DNA of 64,000 nucleotides from JASHPR01 sp963739645. GTDB taxonomy: Bacteria > Actinomycetota > Actinomycetes > Streptosporangiales > Streptosporangiaceae. A program made the position numbers and the translations under genes. Positions 34,980 through 44,805 of the stretch are shown here, piece after piece. The notes under the pieces were generated by a model. The model was not told the DNA's origin and searched no databases. It saw only the letters and a list, made by a program, of their open reading frames with translations. Every line of letters starts with the position of its first letter. The first letter of the stretch is position 1. The DNA is taken from NCBI GenBank assembly GCA_963739645.1, contig CAVUBM010000090.1:16063-80062 (forward strand), given 5' to 3'.

Positions 34980-35018
34980 AACCGGCCGCCGCCCCGGATG
35001 GGGACGGCGGCCGGTTTC
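34978..35018. terminator. Bidirectional terminator between mocR and lon
   Basis: Arms of 14 bp at 34978-34991 (GAAACCGGCCGCCG) and 35005-35018 are exact complements with a 13-base loop. The A-tract before and T-tract after give a U-run in both directions. It starts on the mocR stop codon and precedes the end of leftward lon. Confidence 0.85.
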
Positions 35019-35039
35019 TGGCCTGGCTGGGCCGGTCGG

Positions 35040-37412
35040 TCAGGCCGCGATCGCGGAGTGCGTGATCGCGGGCTCGAGCGCCAGCTCCAGCACCTCGCGC
35101 ACGTCGCTGACCGGGTGGACCTCCAGCTGCTCCCGCACGCCCTCGGGCACGTCCTCGAGGTCGGGCTCGTTGCGCTTGGGGATCAGCACGGTGGTGATCC
35201 CGGCCCGGTGCGCGGCGAGCAGCTTCTGCTTCACCCCGCCGATCGGGAGCACCCGGCCGGTCAGCGAGACCTCGCCGGTCATCGCCACATCGCTGCGGAC
35301 CAGCCTGCCGGACAGCAGCGACGCCAGTGCCGTGGTCATCGTCACCCCGGCGCTCGGCCCGTCCTTGGGCACCGCGCCCGCGGGCACGTGCACGTGGACG
35401 CCGCGGTCCTTCAGGTCGCCGACCGGAAGCTCCAGCTCGGCGCCGTGCGAGCGCAGGTAGGACAGGGCGATCTGGGCCGACTCCTTCATCACGTCGCCCA
35501 GCTGGCCGGTGAGCGTGACACCGGTGCTGCCGGTCTCCGGGTCGGCCAGCGACGCCTCGATGAACAGCACGTCGCCGCCGGTTCCGGTGACCGCGAGCCC
35601 AGTGGCCACACCCGGCACCGCGGTCCGCTCGGCCGACTCCGGCGTGTGCCGCGGGTGACCAAGGTAACCGTGCAGGTCGTCCGGGCCGACCGTGACCGGG
35701 AGCTCCGCCTCGCCCGAGGCGAGCCGTGCCGCGATCTTCCGCAGCACCCGGCCGATGGACCGCTCCAGCGCGCGCACGCCCGCCTCGCGGGTGTACTCGG
35801 CGGCCAGCCTGTGCAGGGTCTCGTCGGTCAGCGTGACGTCGGCCGGGTCAAGACCGGCCCGCTCCAGCTGCCTGGGCAGCAGGTGCCCGCGCGCGATCGT
35901 CACCTTCTCGGCCTCGGTGTAGCCGTCCAGACCGATCGGCTCCATCCGGTCCATGAGCGGCTCAGGAATCGCCTCGGCCACGTTGGCGGTCGCGATGAAC
36001 AGCACGTCGGACAGGTCCAGCTCGACCTCGAGGTAGTGGTCGCGGAACGTGTGGTTCTGCGCCGGGTCCAGCACCTCGAGCAGCGCGGCCGTCGGGTCGC
36101 CGCGGTAGTCCGCGCCGAGCTTGTCGACCTCGTCCAGGAGGATCACCGGGTTCATGGAACCCGCCTCGCGGATCGCGCGCACGATCCGGCCGGGCAGCGC
36201 GCCGACGTAGGTCCGGCGGTGACCGCGGATCTCGGCCTCGTCGCGGACGCCACCCAGTGCCACCCGCGCGAACTTGCGGCCCATGGCCCGCGCCACCGAC
36301 TCACCCAGCGAGGTCTTGCCGACCCCGGGCGGTCCGGTCAGCGCCAGCACCGCGCCGCTGCGGCGGCCGCCGACCAGGGTCAGGCCCTTGTCGGACCGGC
36401 GCTTGCGCACGGCCAGGTACTCGATGATCCGGTCCTTGACGTCATCCAGGCCAGCGTGGTCCGCGTCCAGGATGGCCCGGGCCGCGCCAATGTCGTAGGC
36501 GTCGTCGGTCGTGGTGTTCCACGGGATCTCCAGCACCGTGTCCAGCCAGGTGCGGATCCAGCTGCCCTCGGGCGACTGGTCGGAGCTGCGCTCGAGCTTG
36601 TCGGCCTCCTTGAGCGCCGCCTCCTCGACCTTCTCGGGCAGGTTCGCGGCCTCGATCCGGGCCTTGTAGTCGTCTTCCTCGGTGCCCGGCTTGCCGTCCA
36701 GCTCCGACAGCTCCTTGCGGATGGCCGCGAGCTGCTGGCGCAGCAGGAACTCGCGCTGCTGTTTCTCCATGCCCTCGCGCACGTCATTCTGGATGGTCTC
36801 GGCCACGTCGAGCTCGGCCAGCGCGTCACGGGACCAGCCGACCAGCCGCTCCAGGCGCTGCTCGGGGTCGATGGTCTCCAGCAGCTCGTGGCGCTGCTCG
36901 AGCTTGAGGTATGAGGCGTAGCCCGCGCTGTCGGCCAGCGCCGACGGCTCGGTGATGTTCTGCAGCATCTCGACGACCTGCCACGCGCCGCGCTTCTGCA
37001 GGATCGCCGCGGCGATGCCGCGGTACTCACGGGCCAGCTCCTGGGCGCGCTCGCTCGCGGGCGGCTCGTCCAGCACCGTGCCCTCGACCCACAGCGCCGC
37101 GCCGGGTCCCACGGTCCCGGTGCCGATCTGCACCCGGGACAGCCCGCGGATCACCGCGGCGGCCTCGCCGCTGGGCAGCCGGCCGGTCTGCTCGACCACG
37201 CCGAGCGTGCCGACCGAGGAGTACTTGCCGCCGACCCTGGGCACCAGCAGCAGCTGGGGCTTGGCGTCGCCGGCCGTTCCGGAAGCCGACACCCGAGCCG
37301 CCTCTATGGCCGCGCGAACCTCGGCGTCAGCAATCTCTACCGGGACCACCATGGTCGGCAGCACAACAGTGTCGTCGAGCGGCAGCACCGGGAGGGAGAG
37401 GGTCTCGCTCAT
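35040..37412 (-). CDS. lon: ATP-dependent protease Lon
   Basis: 790 residues. N-terminal LON substrate-binding domain (LPVLPLDDTVVLPTMVVPVE) to about 200, coiled linker, AAA+ module with Walker A GPPGVGKTSLGES and DEVDKLGADYRGDP Walker B, and C-terminal protease with Ser-Lys dyad: Ser in PKDGPSAG (about 687) and Lys in IGGVKQKLLAAHRAG (about 728). Cytosolic quality-control protease degrading misfolded proteins. GGGAAG lies upstream of ATG 37412. Full length, no breaks. An inverted repeat TTACACCGCTGTAA is 31 bp upstream of the start. Confidence 0.97.
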   Translation of the reverse strand: MSETLSLPVLPLDDTVVLPTMVVPVEIADAEVRAAIEAARVSASGTAGDAKPQLLLVPRVGGKYSSVGTLGVVEQTGRLPSGEAAAVIRGLSRVQIGTGTVGPGAALWVEGTVLDEPPASERAQELAREYRGIAAAILQKRGAWQVVEMLQNITEPSALADSAGYASYLKLEQRHELLETIDPEQRLERLVGWSRDALAELDVAETIQNDVREGMEKQQREFLLRQQLAAIRKELSELDGKPGTEEDDYKARIEAANLPEKVEEAALKEADKLERSSDQSPEGSWIRTWLDTVLEIPWNTTTDDAYDIGAARAILDADHAGLDDVKDRIIEYLAVRKRRSDKGLTLVGGRRSGAVLALTGPPGVGKTSLGESVARAMGRKFARVALGGVRDEAEIRGHRRTYVGALPGRIVRAIREAGSMNPVILLDEVDKLGADYRGDPTAALLEVLDPAQNHTFRDHYLEVELDLSDVLFIATANVAEAIPEPLMDRMEPIGLDGYTEAEKVTIARGHLLPRQLERAGLDPADVTLTDETLHRLAAEYTREAGVRALERSIGRVLRKIAARLASGEAELPVTVGPDDLHGYLGHPRHTPESAERTAVPGVATGLAVTGTGGDVLFIEASLADPETGSTGVTLTGQLGDVMKESAQIALSYLRSHGAELELPVGDLKDRGVHVHVPAGAVPKDGPSAGVTMTTALASLLSGRLVRSDVAMTGEVSLTGRVLPIGGVKQKLLAAHRAGITTVLIPKRNEPDLEDVPEGVREQLEVHPVSDVREVLELALEPAITHSAIAA

Positions 37413-37442
37413 CAGGTCACTTCCCTGGTAGTTCTTACTTGA

Positions 37443-37456
37443 TTACACCGCTGTAA
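37443..37456 (-). promoter_or_regulatory. Inverted repeat upstream of lon
   Basis: TTACACCGCTGTAA has perfect 5-bp arms around CCGC. Read on the lon strand it contains TGTAAT, a possible -10 element 31-36 bp from the start codon. A regulator is not identifiable from this alone. Confidence 0.4.
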
Positions 37457-37660
37457 CAACGGGGGGCCCACATTGTTTCCCGAGCCCGTTCGCGGTCAGC
37501 GGACACGGGGCCGGGGTGGCGCTGACCTGCGCGAACGCGGCGCTGCGGGCGGGTCGAGGGCTCTGTCGCTCACCCGCGATAGGGCCGGTGCGCGCCTCGC
37601 GGACCCCCGGCCGCCGCCGACGATTGTGACCCGGCGCCCGGCCGTTGCTACCGTCCGGTT

Positions 37661-40602
37661 ATGGGTCTGCGCTGGCGGCCACGACGGCTAGCACTGCGGG
37701 GGCGCGGCGCAATCGCGCTCGCGGCCGCCGCCGTGGTGCTCGTCATCGCCGGGGTGGCCGCGATCCTCGCGGCCACGGGCAGCCCGGCGCCGATCGGCGT
37801 CCGCAACCTGCGTATCCAGGTCGTGGACGGCCCAGACAACAACCAGCACGTGTCGCTCGACGCCACGTTCTTCACGCCTGAGGGCACCGGCCGGGTGCCC
37901 GCCATCCTGGTCGCGCACGGGTTCGGTGCGACCAAGAACGCGGTCAGGCCCGAGGCAGAGCAGCTGGCCCGGGCCGGGTTCGCGGTACTCACCTGGTCGG
38001 CCCGCGGCATGGGCGCCTCCACCGGGCAGATCGCGCTCGACTCCCCGGACTACGAGGTCAAGGACGTCGAGCAGCTGATCACCTGGCTGGCCAGGCAGCC
38101 GCGGGTGCTGCTCGACCATCCCGGCGACCCAAGGGTCGGCGTGGTCGGCGCCTCCTACGGCGGCGGTATCTCGCTGATGGCCGCGGCCTACGACCACCGG
38201 ATCGATGCCATCGTCCCGCAGATCACCTGGAACAACCTGGCCACCGCGCTATTCCCGAACGGCGCGGGGGGCGGCCCGCTGAACGGCGTGTTCAAGCGGC
38301 AGTGGGCGGGCCTGCTGTTCACCCAGGGGTCGGTCGGATTTGGCAGGCTCGCTGCGGGGGCGCAAACCGGGTCCGCCTCGGGCGCTGGCTCGACGGCCGG
38401 GACCGGGCAGATCGCCGGGTTCGACCACTCCGGGCTCGCCCAGGTGGTCGAGTGCGGCCGGTTCCAGGCCGGCATCTGCGCCGCCTACCAGCAGTCGGCC
38501 GAGCAGGGACGGGCCACGCCGCAGGCGGTCAAGCTGCTCCAGGCCTCCAGCCCGTCCAGCGTGGCCCGCCGGATCGACGTCCCCACCCTGCTGATCCAGG
38601 GCGAGAACGACTCGCTGTTCGGACTCGACCAGGCCGATGCGAACTACCGGGCCATCAAGCGGAACGGGGCCCCGGTCGACATGGTCTGGTTTGCCGGCGG
38701 GCATGACGGCGGCAATCAGGAGACGGCCCGGATCAATGAGCTGACCCAGGAGTGGTTCGACCGCTGGCTGATGCCGCCGAACAAGCCGTGGCACCCCGGC
38801 CAGCCCGCCAGCACGGGCCAGTCCAGCACAGGCCAGCCCGCGTTCGCGGTGAGCCGGAACGAGGGTTTCGACCCGTCGAGCGAGCAGGAGCTGCTGGGCG
38901 TCGCCACCGCGCCGGGCTACCCCGGCCTGCACGGGACCCGGCAGGAAATGGTCAGCCTGAACGGCCCGCGGCAGCTCATGGTCAACCCGGCGGGCGGCAC
39001 GCCGCCGTCGATGTCGGTCTTCCCCGGCCTGGGCGCGCTGGGTGCGGCGAACGGCTCGGGTACGTCGGCGGGCGGCAGCATCGTCTTTGACATGCCCGGC
39101 CAGAGCGCGGGCTTCGAGTCCGCGCCGCTCAGGACGCCGCTGCAGGTGACCGGCGCCATGACGGTCAGGGTCCGGGTCAGCGGCGCCGACCAGGTGACGC
39201 TGTTCGCCAAGGTCTACGACGTGGACCAGGCGGGCAACGCCACGCTGCCGTTCTCTCTCGCCGCCCCGGTCCGGGTCAACGGCGCGACGGCCGGGCGCGT
39301 GGTCAGCGTGGCCCTCCCGGCGATGGACTACCAGTTCGCCGCCGGGCACCGGCTCCGGCTGGTCCTCACCGCCACCGACTTCGCCTACGCCACGTCGCCC
39401 GTGCCCGCCACCTACCAGGTCGCGCTGGCCGGCCGCGGTCTGACCGTGCCCACGGACCCGGCCCTGGTCATCTCCGGCGTCGGCATCCCGTGGTGGACCT
39501 GGGCGGCGCCCGCGGCCGCGCTGCTGGCCGCGATCGCGATCCTGACCGTCGGCCGGCGCCGGTCCCGCGACCGGTTCATCCTCGAGCTGGCCGAGGTGCC
39601 GCTCGAGATCGTCGGGCTGACCAAGCGCTACCGCGACGGCCAGCTGGCCGTGGATGACCTGTCGCTGCGGGTGGAACACGGCCAGATCCTGGGCCTGCTC
39701 GGGCCCAACGGCGCGGGCAAGACCACGGCCCTGCGTGCGCTGATGGGCCTGCTGCATCCCAACGCCGGCACGATCACGATCTTCGGCCGGCAGGTCCGCG
39801 CCGGGTCGCCCGCACTGTCCAGGCTCGGCGCGTTCGTGGAGGGACCGGGTTTCCTGCCGCACCTGTCCGGCCGGGCCAACCTGGAGATGTACTGGCGGGC
39901 CGCCGGGCGCCCGGCGGCCGACTCGCACATGGCCGAGGTCCTGGAGATCGCCGGCCTGGGCGCGGCCATCGACCGCCCGGTCCGCGCCTACTCGCGCGGC
40001 ATGCGGCAGCGGCTCGCGATCGCCCAGGCCATGCTCGGCCTGCCGGACCTGCTGGTGCTCGACGAGCCCATGAACGGGCTCGACCCGCCGCAGATCAGGG
40101 AGATGCGGGACGTGCTGCTCGGGTATGCGGCCGCCGGCCGGACGGTGATCCTGTCCAGCCACATGCTCGCCGAGGTGGAACAGACCTGCAGCCACGTGGT
40201 CGTCATGCACCTCGGCCGCCGCCTCGCCGCGGGCCCGGTCGCCGAGATCACCGGCGAGGGAGCCGGGCTCATCGTGGGCACCCCCGAGATCGGGCGGGCC
40301 GTCTCGGTGCTCGGCGGGCTCACCGGGATCGAGCGGGCCGAGCCGCACCAGGACGGCGTCCTGGTGCACCCGAACGGCGTGCCTGCCGCCACCGTCGTGG
40401 CCACGCTGGTCGGGGCGGGCATCCCGGTGGAGCGGGTGATGCCGAACCGCCGCCTGGAGGACGCGTTCCTGGCCCTGATCGCCGGCCCGGACGGGGCCAG
40501 CTCGAACGGCGCCAGCTCAGCCGGCGCGGCCGGGCCGGCCCGGACAACGGAGCCAGCGCGGCGGGCGCGGGCGCGGCAGCCGGAACGGAGGGAACCCGGT
40601 GA
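37661..40602 (+). CDS. Exported S15/CocE-like hydrolase fused to an ABC ATPase
   Basis: About 980 residues. TM1 at about 12-32, then an exported alpha/beta hydrolase (ILVAHGFGATKNAV; nucleophile elbow GASYGGG near 163; His in WFAGGHDGG) with an X-Pro-dipeptidyl-peptidase-type C-terminal beta-sandwich to about 600. TM2 at about 611-631 leads back to the cytosol, followed by a complete ABC domain: Walker A GPNGAGKTT (about 681), signature YSRGMRQR, Walker B LLVLDEP, H-loop SSHML. Near 40540 in a Gly/Ala/Ser linker the natural end appears in another frame (one base missing), giving a TGA that overlaps the permease GTG at 40599. The open frame continuing to 41752 overlaps the permease and is not coding. 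The hydrolase may process or sense what the transporter exports. Confidence 0.85.
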
Positions 40603-41468
40603 GCGCAGTCGCACCCCGCGCAGGATCGGGCGCTCCCGGGTACAGCCCGCACCGGACCCTGCCCTTCGCCGTCGAGACCATCCGTCAGCTGCGACGCCGG
40701 CGGACGATGGTCGCGTTCGGGATCTTGCTGGTCTTGCCCTGGATACTCGTGGGTGCGTTCGAGATCGGCGGCCCGCCGTCACCCAACAGCGGGACGCCCG
40801 GCCTGGTCGCGGAGGCCATGGCCGGCGGGCTCAACTTCGCGGCGTTCAGCTTCTTCGCCTCGGCTGGGTTCCTGCTCGTGGTGGCCGTGGCCCTGTTCTG
40901 CGGCGACACCGTGGCCACCGAGGCCAGCTGGGCATCGCTGCGGTACCTGCTGGCGGCGCCGGTGCCCCGGGCGCGGCTGCTGCGGCAGAAGCTGGCCGTC
41001 GCGCTGGCCTACTCCACGGTCGCGGTCACCGTCTTCCCGCTGATGTCGCTGGTCGCGGGGACCGTGGCGTTCGGCTGGCACCCGCTGCGGCTGCCCGCCA
41101 GCGGCGTGCAGCTCGGGTACGCGACGGCGCTGGGCCGGATGGGGATCGTTCTGGCCTACGTCCTGATCAGCGAGGTGGTCGTGGCCGGGCTCGCGTTCCT
41201 GCTGTCGGTGTCCACCGACTCGCCGCTGGGCGCGGTCGGCGGCGCGGTCGGCCTGGTGATCGTCAGCTCGATCCTGGACGCGATCACCGCGCTCGGGAAC
41301 TGGCGGGAGATTCTGCCCACGCACTGGCAGTTCGCCTGGCTCGTGGTGCTGCAGCAGCCGGTGACCTGGAGCGCGATGATCGAAGGGGCGGCGGTCTCGC
41401 TGTCCTACGGCCTGATCCTGTTCGCGCTCGCGTTCCGGCGGTTCCGGGTCAAGGACATCGTGTCCTGA
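40599..41468 (+). CDS. ABC-2 type transporter permease
   Basis: 289 residues with six transmembrane helices after a cytosolic segment (LPFAVETIRQLRRRRTMVAF), with CGDTVATEASWASLRYLLAA and a typical ABC-2 helical core. It partners the ATPase half of the preceding fusion protein, whose stop it overlaps by GTGA. An ATPase-permease pair of this class exports lipids, peptides or drugs. Confidence 0.9.
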   Translation: MSAVAPRAGSGAPGYSPHRTLPFAVETIRQLRRRRTMVAFGILLVLPWILVGAFEIGGPPSPNSGTPGLVAEAMAGGLNFAAFSFFASAGFLLVVAVALFCGDTVATEASWASLRYLLAAPVPRARLLRQKLAVALAYSTVAVTVFPLMSLVAGTVAFGWHPLRLPASGVQLGYATALGRMGIVLAYVLISEVVVAGLAFLLSVSTDSPLGAVGGAVGLVIVSSILDAITALGNWREILPTHWQFAWLVVLQQPVTWSAMIEGAAVSLSYGLILFALAFRRFRVKDIVS

Positions 41469-41472
41469 CGGC

Positions 41473-42285
41473 TCAGTTCGAGAAGTCCTGGGTCATCCAG
41501 ACCGTGCCGGAGCCGTCCCTGGTCACGGTGATGCCGATGTGGTGGAACGTGCTGCTGAGAATGTTGAGGCGGTGGCCGTCGTCGGGCGGCTTCTCGTTCA
41601 GCATGTCCTGGGTCAGGCCGGTCGCCATCTGCCCGATGGCCGCCGAGGTGTCGGCCACCGGGCCGCCGTCCCCGATGTTCTCGCCGGCCGACGTCCAGTT
41701 CACGCCAGCCGCGGTCTCGCGCGCGCCGAGCGACGGCTCGCCCGGGCACTGATGCGAGAGCCCGCAGCCGCCCGCCATCCGCGCGTTGTGCGCGGCGGAG
41801 CTCTGGTCGAGCCCGGCGCTGATGGTCAGCGCGGGCAGGCCGGCCTGGGCCCGCGCCTGGTTGATCAGCGCCAGGACCTGGCCGGCCGCTGCGGTCTGCT
41901 GGGCCGGCGGCGGGGTGGTCGGGGTGGGAGTCGGCGTCGGCGTGGGGGTCGGGGAGGGCGTGGCCGAGGGACGCGGCCGCTTCGGCCGGGCCGGCGCGGA
42001 CGGGTCCGACCCCGGCGTAGCGGCCGGGGTGGAGGCGAAGGCCAGCGGGCTGGCCGGGCCCGCGGCCTGCACGATATTGGCGGCGGCCTGCCCGGCGTGG
42101 GACGGGCCGGCCGGCGGGGCCCCGGCGGCCCGGGCCAGGTAGACGGCCGCGAGCACGAGGGGAACCAGCAGCGCGCCGCAGAGCACACCCAGCCGCCGGC
42201 GCCGCCATCTCGGCCTGGGCTCCTCGGACCACTCGTCCCAGTCCGGACGCTCGGACCACTCGTCCCAGTCCGGGCGCTCGGCCAT
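41473..42285 (-). CDS. Membrane-anchored CAP (SCP/PR1) domain protein
   Basis: 270 residues. N-terminal cytosolic tail contains two copies of ERPDWDEWS (encoded by tandem 27-bp repeats at 42224-42277), then RRRR and a transmembrane helix (LGVLCGALLVPLVLAAVYLA), a Ser/Ala linker, a (Thr-Pro) run TPTPTPTPTPTTPPP, and a C-terminal CAP domain (145-270) with LINQARAQAGLPALTIS, AAHNARMAGGC, SAGENIGD and the HRLNILSSTFHHIGI histidine. CAP domains outside animals bind lipids or act on cell envelopes. GGAGGGG precedes the ATG. Confidence 0.88.
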   Translation of the reverse strand: MAERPDWDEWSERPDWDEWSEEPRPRWRRRRLGVLCGALLVPLVLAAVYLARAAGAPPAGPSHAGQAAANIVQAAGPASPLAFASTPAATPGSDPSAPARPKRPRPSATPSPTPTPTPTPTPTTPPPAQQTAAAGQVLALINQARAQAGLPALTISAGLDQSSAAHNARMAGGCGLSHQCPGEPSLGARETAAGVNWTSAGENIGDGGPVADTSAAIGQMATGLTQDMLNEKPPDDGHRLNILSSTFHHIGITVTRDGSGTVWMTQDFSN

Positions 42286-42343
42286 CAGGTCCCCTCCATC
42301 GCTCCGCTTCGTGGACCATTAAAGACGCCTAAAGGAGGTACGG

Positions 42344-42403
42344 GTGTGGCATCCGGAATCCAAGCGCTCAAATTTGAGTACTCGTGCTTTACTAGCTAGG
42401 TGA
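42344..42403 (+). CDS. Short leader ORF ending at the padR start, with palindromes
   Basis: AAAGGAGGT at 42331-42339 is a strong ribosome binding site. GTG 42344 opens a 19-codon frame whose TGA (42401-42403) overlaps padR GTG 42400; GTG 42346 opens a 17-codon frame whose TAG ends at 42399, directly before padR. Inside lies CTCAAATTTGAG (42367-42378), a perfect 12-bp palindrome and possible PadR operator, next to GAGTACTC. TACTAG at 42390-42395 could instead be a -10 box making padR leaderless. Confidence 0.4.
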   Translation: MWHPESKRSNLSTRALLAR

Positions 42404-42957
42404 ACCCCACCCGCCTGTTCGTGCTGAGCGCGCTCGCGCGCCGCGGTCCCATGTACGGGCACCAGATTCGCCGGGACGCGCGCATCGACCGCACCGAGCT
42501 GTGGTCCGAGGTCAAGCCGGGGTCGCTGTACGCGGCGCTGCACCGGCTGCAGGCCGAGGGGCTGATCGAGCCCGTGCGCACCGAGCAGCAGGGCAACCTG
42601 CCCGCCCGCACCGTCTACGCGATCACCGACGAAGGCCGCAGGGAGCTGCGCGCGCTGCGTGCCGAGGCACTGCGCGAGGTGGCGATGCGCCCGGATCCGG
42701 TCGATCTCGCGCTGGCCGTGAGCGCGGACCTGGACTCCGACACGCTGCGCGGGTTCTTCTCCAGCCGCCGCGAGGCGCTCTCCAGCCGGGCGGCGTTCTT
42801 CGCCCACGAACGGGAGCACGCCTGGCCCGACCAGACTCCCGCCGACGACCTGATCATCGAGCACGCCATCGCCCGGATCGAGACGGAGCTGCGCTGGCAC
42901 GACCTGGTCCTGGACCGCATCGGCAAGCTCGCCGGCGAGACCGGGGCGGACCGATGA
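42400..42957 (+). CDS. PadR-family transcriptional regulator
   Basis: 185 residues. N-terminal PadR wHTH: TRLFVLSALARRGPMYGHQI, GSLYAALHRLQAEGLIEPVR and TVYAITDEGRRELR, followed by a helical Vir_act_alpha_C-type tail (about 95-185). Starts at GTG 42400. The stop overlaps the peptide deformylase ATG (ATGA), so the pair is translated together. The ligand is unknown; family members usually sense phenolics or antibiotics. Confidence 0.9.
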   Translation: MNPTRLFVLSALARRGPMYGHQIRRDARIDRTELWSEVKPGSLYAALHRLQAEGLIEPVRTEQQGNLPARTVYAITDEGRRELRALRAEALREVAMRPDPVDLALAVSADLDSDTLRGFFSSRREALSSRAAFFAHEREHAWPDQTPADDLIIEHAIARIETELRWHDLVLDRIGKLAGETGADR

Positions 42958-43439
42958 CCGTCCAGCCGCTGCGGCTGTTCGGGGACCCGGTGCTGCGGAC
43001 CGAGTGCGATCCCGTGACCCGCTTCGATGACGCCACCGGGCGGCTCGTCGACGACCTGCTCGAGAACGTGCTGCTGCCCGGCCGGGCCGGGCTGGCCGCG
43101 CCCCAGATCGGCGTCAGCCTGGCCGCCTTCTCCTATAACATCGACGGCCAGCACGGCTACGTCATCAACCCGGTCGTGGTTGAGACCTCCGGCGAGTACG
43201 ACGGGCCCGAGGGCTGCCTGTCCATCCCCGGCATCTACGCCGATACCAGGCGGGCCCTGCGCACCGTGGTCACCGGGGTCGATCGGCACGGCGATCCCAT
43301 CACCGTGATTGGCACCGAGGAGCTGTCCCGGGCCCTGCAGCACGAGACCGACCATCTGCGCGGCGTGCTGTTCATCGACCGGCTCACCGGGCAGGAGCGC
43401 AAGGAGGTCCTCGGCCAGATCCGCCGGGCGACCCTCTAG
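42954..43439 (+). CDS. def: Peptide deformylase
   Basis: 161 residues. Removes the N-formyl group of nascent proteins, with a divalent metal. Motif 1 GRAGLAAPQIGVS, motif 2 EGCLSIPG (Cys ligand), motif 3 LQHETDHLRGVLF (HExDH, two His ligands and the catalytic Glu) are all intact. Start ATG 42954 lies inside the PadR stop. Being placed under a PadR regulator rather than with fmt suggests an accessory, regulated deformylase, possibly an antibiotic-tolerant paralogue; that is an inference. Confidence 0.95.
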   Translation: MTVQPLRLFGDPVLRTECDPVTRFDDATGRLVDDLLENVLLPGRAGLAAPQIGVSLAAFSYNIDGQHGYVINPVVVETSGEYDGPEGCLSIPGIYADTRRALRTVVTGVDRHGDPITVIGTEELSRALQHETDHLRGVLFIDRLTGQERKEVLGQIRRATL

Positions 43440-43451
43440 CTGATCAGTCCG

Positions 43452-44413
43452 CTAGCCGGGCAGCAGCAGCAGCTTGCCGGTCGTGCGCCTGGCGGCCAGG
43501 TCCTCGTGGGCGCGGGCGGCCTGGTCGAGCGGGTACCGGCCGCCGATATGTACGTCCAGCGCGCCCTGGCGGATCCAGGTGAACAGGTCGTCGGCCCGGC
43601 GCACCAGCTCGTCACGGGTGGTGATGTAGCTGACCAGCGTCGGGCGCGTGACGAACAGCGACCCGCCGACGGCGAGGCGCTGGAGTTCCAGCGGCGGCAC
43701 CGGCCCGCTGGCCCCGCCGTACAGCACCATGTACCCGCGGCGGCGCAGGACGGCCAGGCTGTCATCGAAGGTCGCCCGCCCGACCCCGTCGTAGACGACC
43801 GCGGCGCCGTCGCTGGTGGCTTCCCTGGTCACCGTGCCGAAGTTGTCGTAGTCCGCGAGGTACGCGGCTCCCGCGTTTCTGGCCAGCTCGGCCTTTTCCC
43901 TGGTCGACGTCGTCGCGATCACCACGCCGCCGCGCCTGGTCACCATCTGGGTGAGCAGCAGGCCGACGCCGCCGGCGGCCGCGTGCACGACCGCAGCGTC
44001 GCCGCTGGCCACGGGGTAGGTGTCGGTCGACAGGTAATGCGCGGTCAGGCCCTGCAGCATGACCGCCGCGGCCACCTCGAGGTCCACGCCGTCGGGCACC
44101 AGAACGGCGCGATCCGCCGGAACGAGCACCTGCTCCGCATAGCTGCCGGGCACGTCGGTCCAGGCGACCCTGGTGCCGACCCCGCCGGCCCGGGGCCGGC
44201 GGCCGTAACCGTGCCCGCCCCTTCGGAGCCCGCGATGTACGGCACGTTGCCGCCGTAGGGCGGGAGCCCCTGCCGCCGGTAGATGTCGGCGAAGTTGACC
44301 CCCGCCGCCGTCACGTCGACCAGGAGCTGCCCGGGGCCAGGCGTGGGCGTGTCGCGTTCGGCCAGCCGGAGCACGTCCGGCCCACCATGCTCTTCGGCGA
44401 TGACTGCGCGCAT
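43452..44413 (-). CDS. Quinone oxidoreductase, MDR superfamily (frameshifted near 44200)
   Basis: About 320 residues from ATG 44413. N-terminal GroES-like domain MRAVIAEEHGGPDVLRLAER, AAGVNFADIYRRQGLPPYGG and IAGSEGAGTV lies in the first frame. Close to 44200 the frame must move (one missing base) to continue WTDVPGSYAEQVLV. The rest holds the Rossmann part VVHAAAGGVGLLLTQMVTRR and ends RTTGKLLLLPG. Zinc-free NADPH:quinone reductases of this type reduce quinones or alpha,beta-unsaturated carbonyls. The break sits in a Gly/Pro stretch with C runs, so error in sequencing is likely. Confidence 0.82.
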
Positions 44414-44570
44414 AACCCCATCCTCTCGCTCAGGCGGGTTTCCGACATGGGTGGCCCCGAGATCCGGGCGCCGCCGCCTGGCCGCCGGCCGCGTCACCTT
44501 CACCCAGTTCCTCGCCGAGCGAGTCACCTCGTAAAGTACGTGCATCGAGTTGCCGCAGGGCGGAGGAGCC

Positions 44571-44801
44571 ATGGCCGGACGGTGGAGTGATCTCAGTCCC
44601 CGCAACCGCAAGCTGATCATCGCGGGCGCAGTGGTCGAAGCCGGCCTTAAGGCGGCGGTGCTCCTCGATCTCAAGCGCCGGCCGGCCAGCCAGGTCCGGG
44701 GCTCGAAGCGGATGTGGGCGGCGGCGATGCTCATTAACTCAGCCGGGGTCCTGCCGCTGGCCTACTTCACGGTCGGGCGGCGGCGGTCGGCTGCCGCCTA
44801 G
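44571..44801 (+). CDS. Small membrane protein of unknown function
   Basis: 76 residues from ATG 44571, with GGAGGAG just upstream. Two hydrophobic helices (LIIAGAVVEAGLKAAVLLDL; AAMLINSAGVLPLAYFTV) separated by the basic loop KRRPASQVRGSKR, and a basic C-terminus. The pattern matches short actinobacterial two-helix membrane proteins of unknown function. Divergent from the quinone reductase. Confidence 0.7.
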   Translation: MAGRWSDLSPRNRKLIIAGAVVEAGLKAAVLLDLKRRPASQVRGSKRMWAAAMLINSAGVLPLAYFTVGRRRSAAA

Positions 44802-44805
44802 GGCC

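Noticed and set aside
34998..36914. 638-residue frame antisense to lon
   Set aside because: Lon is complete with all catalytic motifs; the antisense product is low-complexity Arg/Gly/Gln-rich.
38249..40369. 706-residue frame antisense to the hydrolase-ABC fusion
   Set aside because: Product is compositionally biased and lacks known motifs, whereas the sense strand is clearly coding.
40603..41752. Extension of the hydrolase-ABC frame to 1363 residues
   Set aside because: It overlaps the whole permease in another frame and loses any recognisable pattern after the ABC domain.
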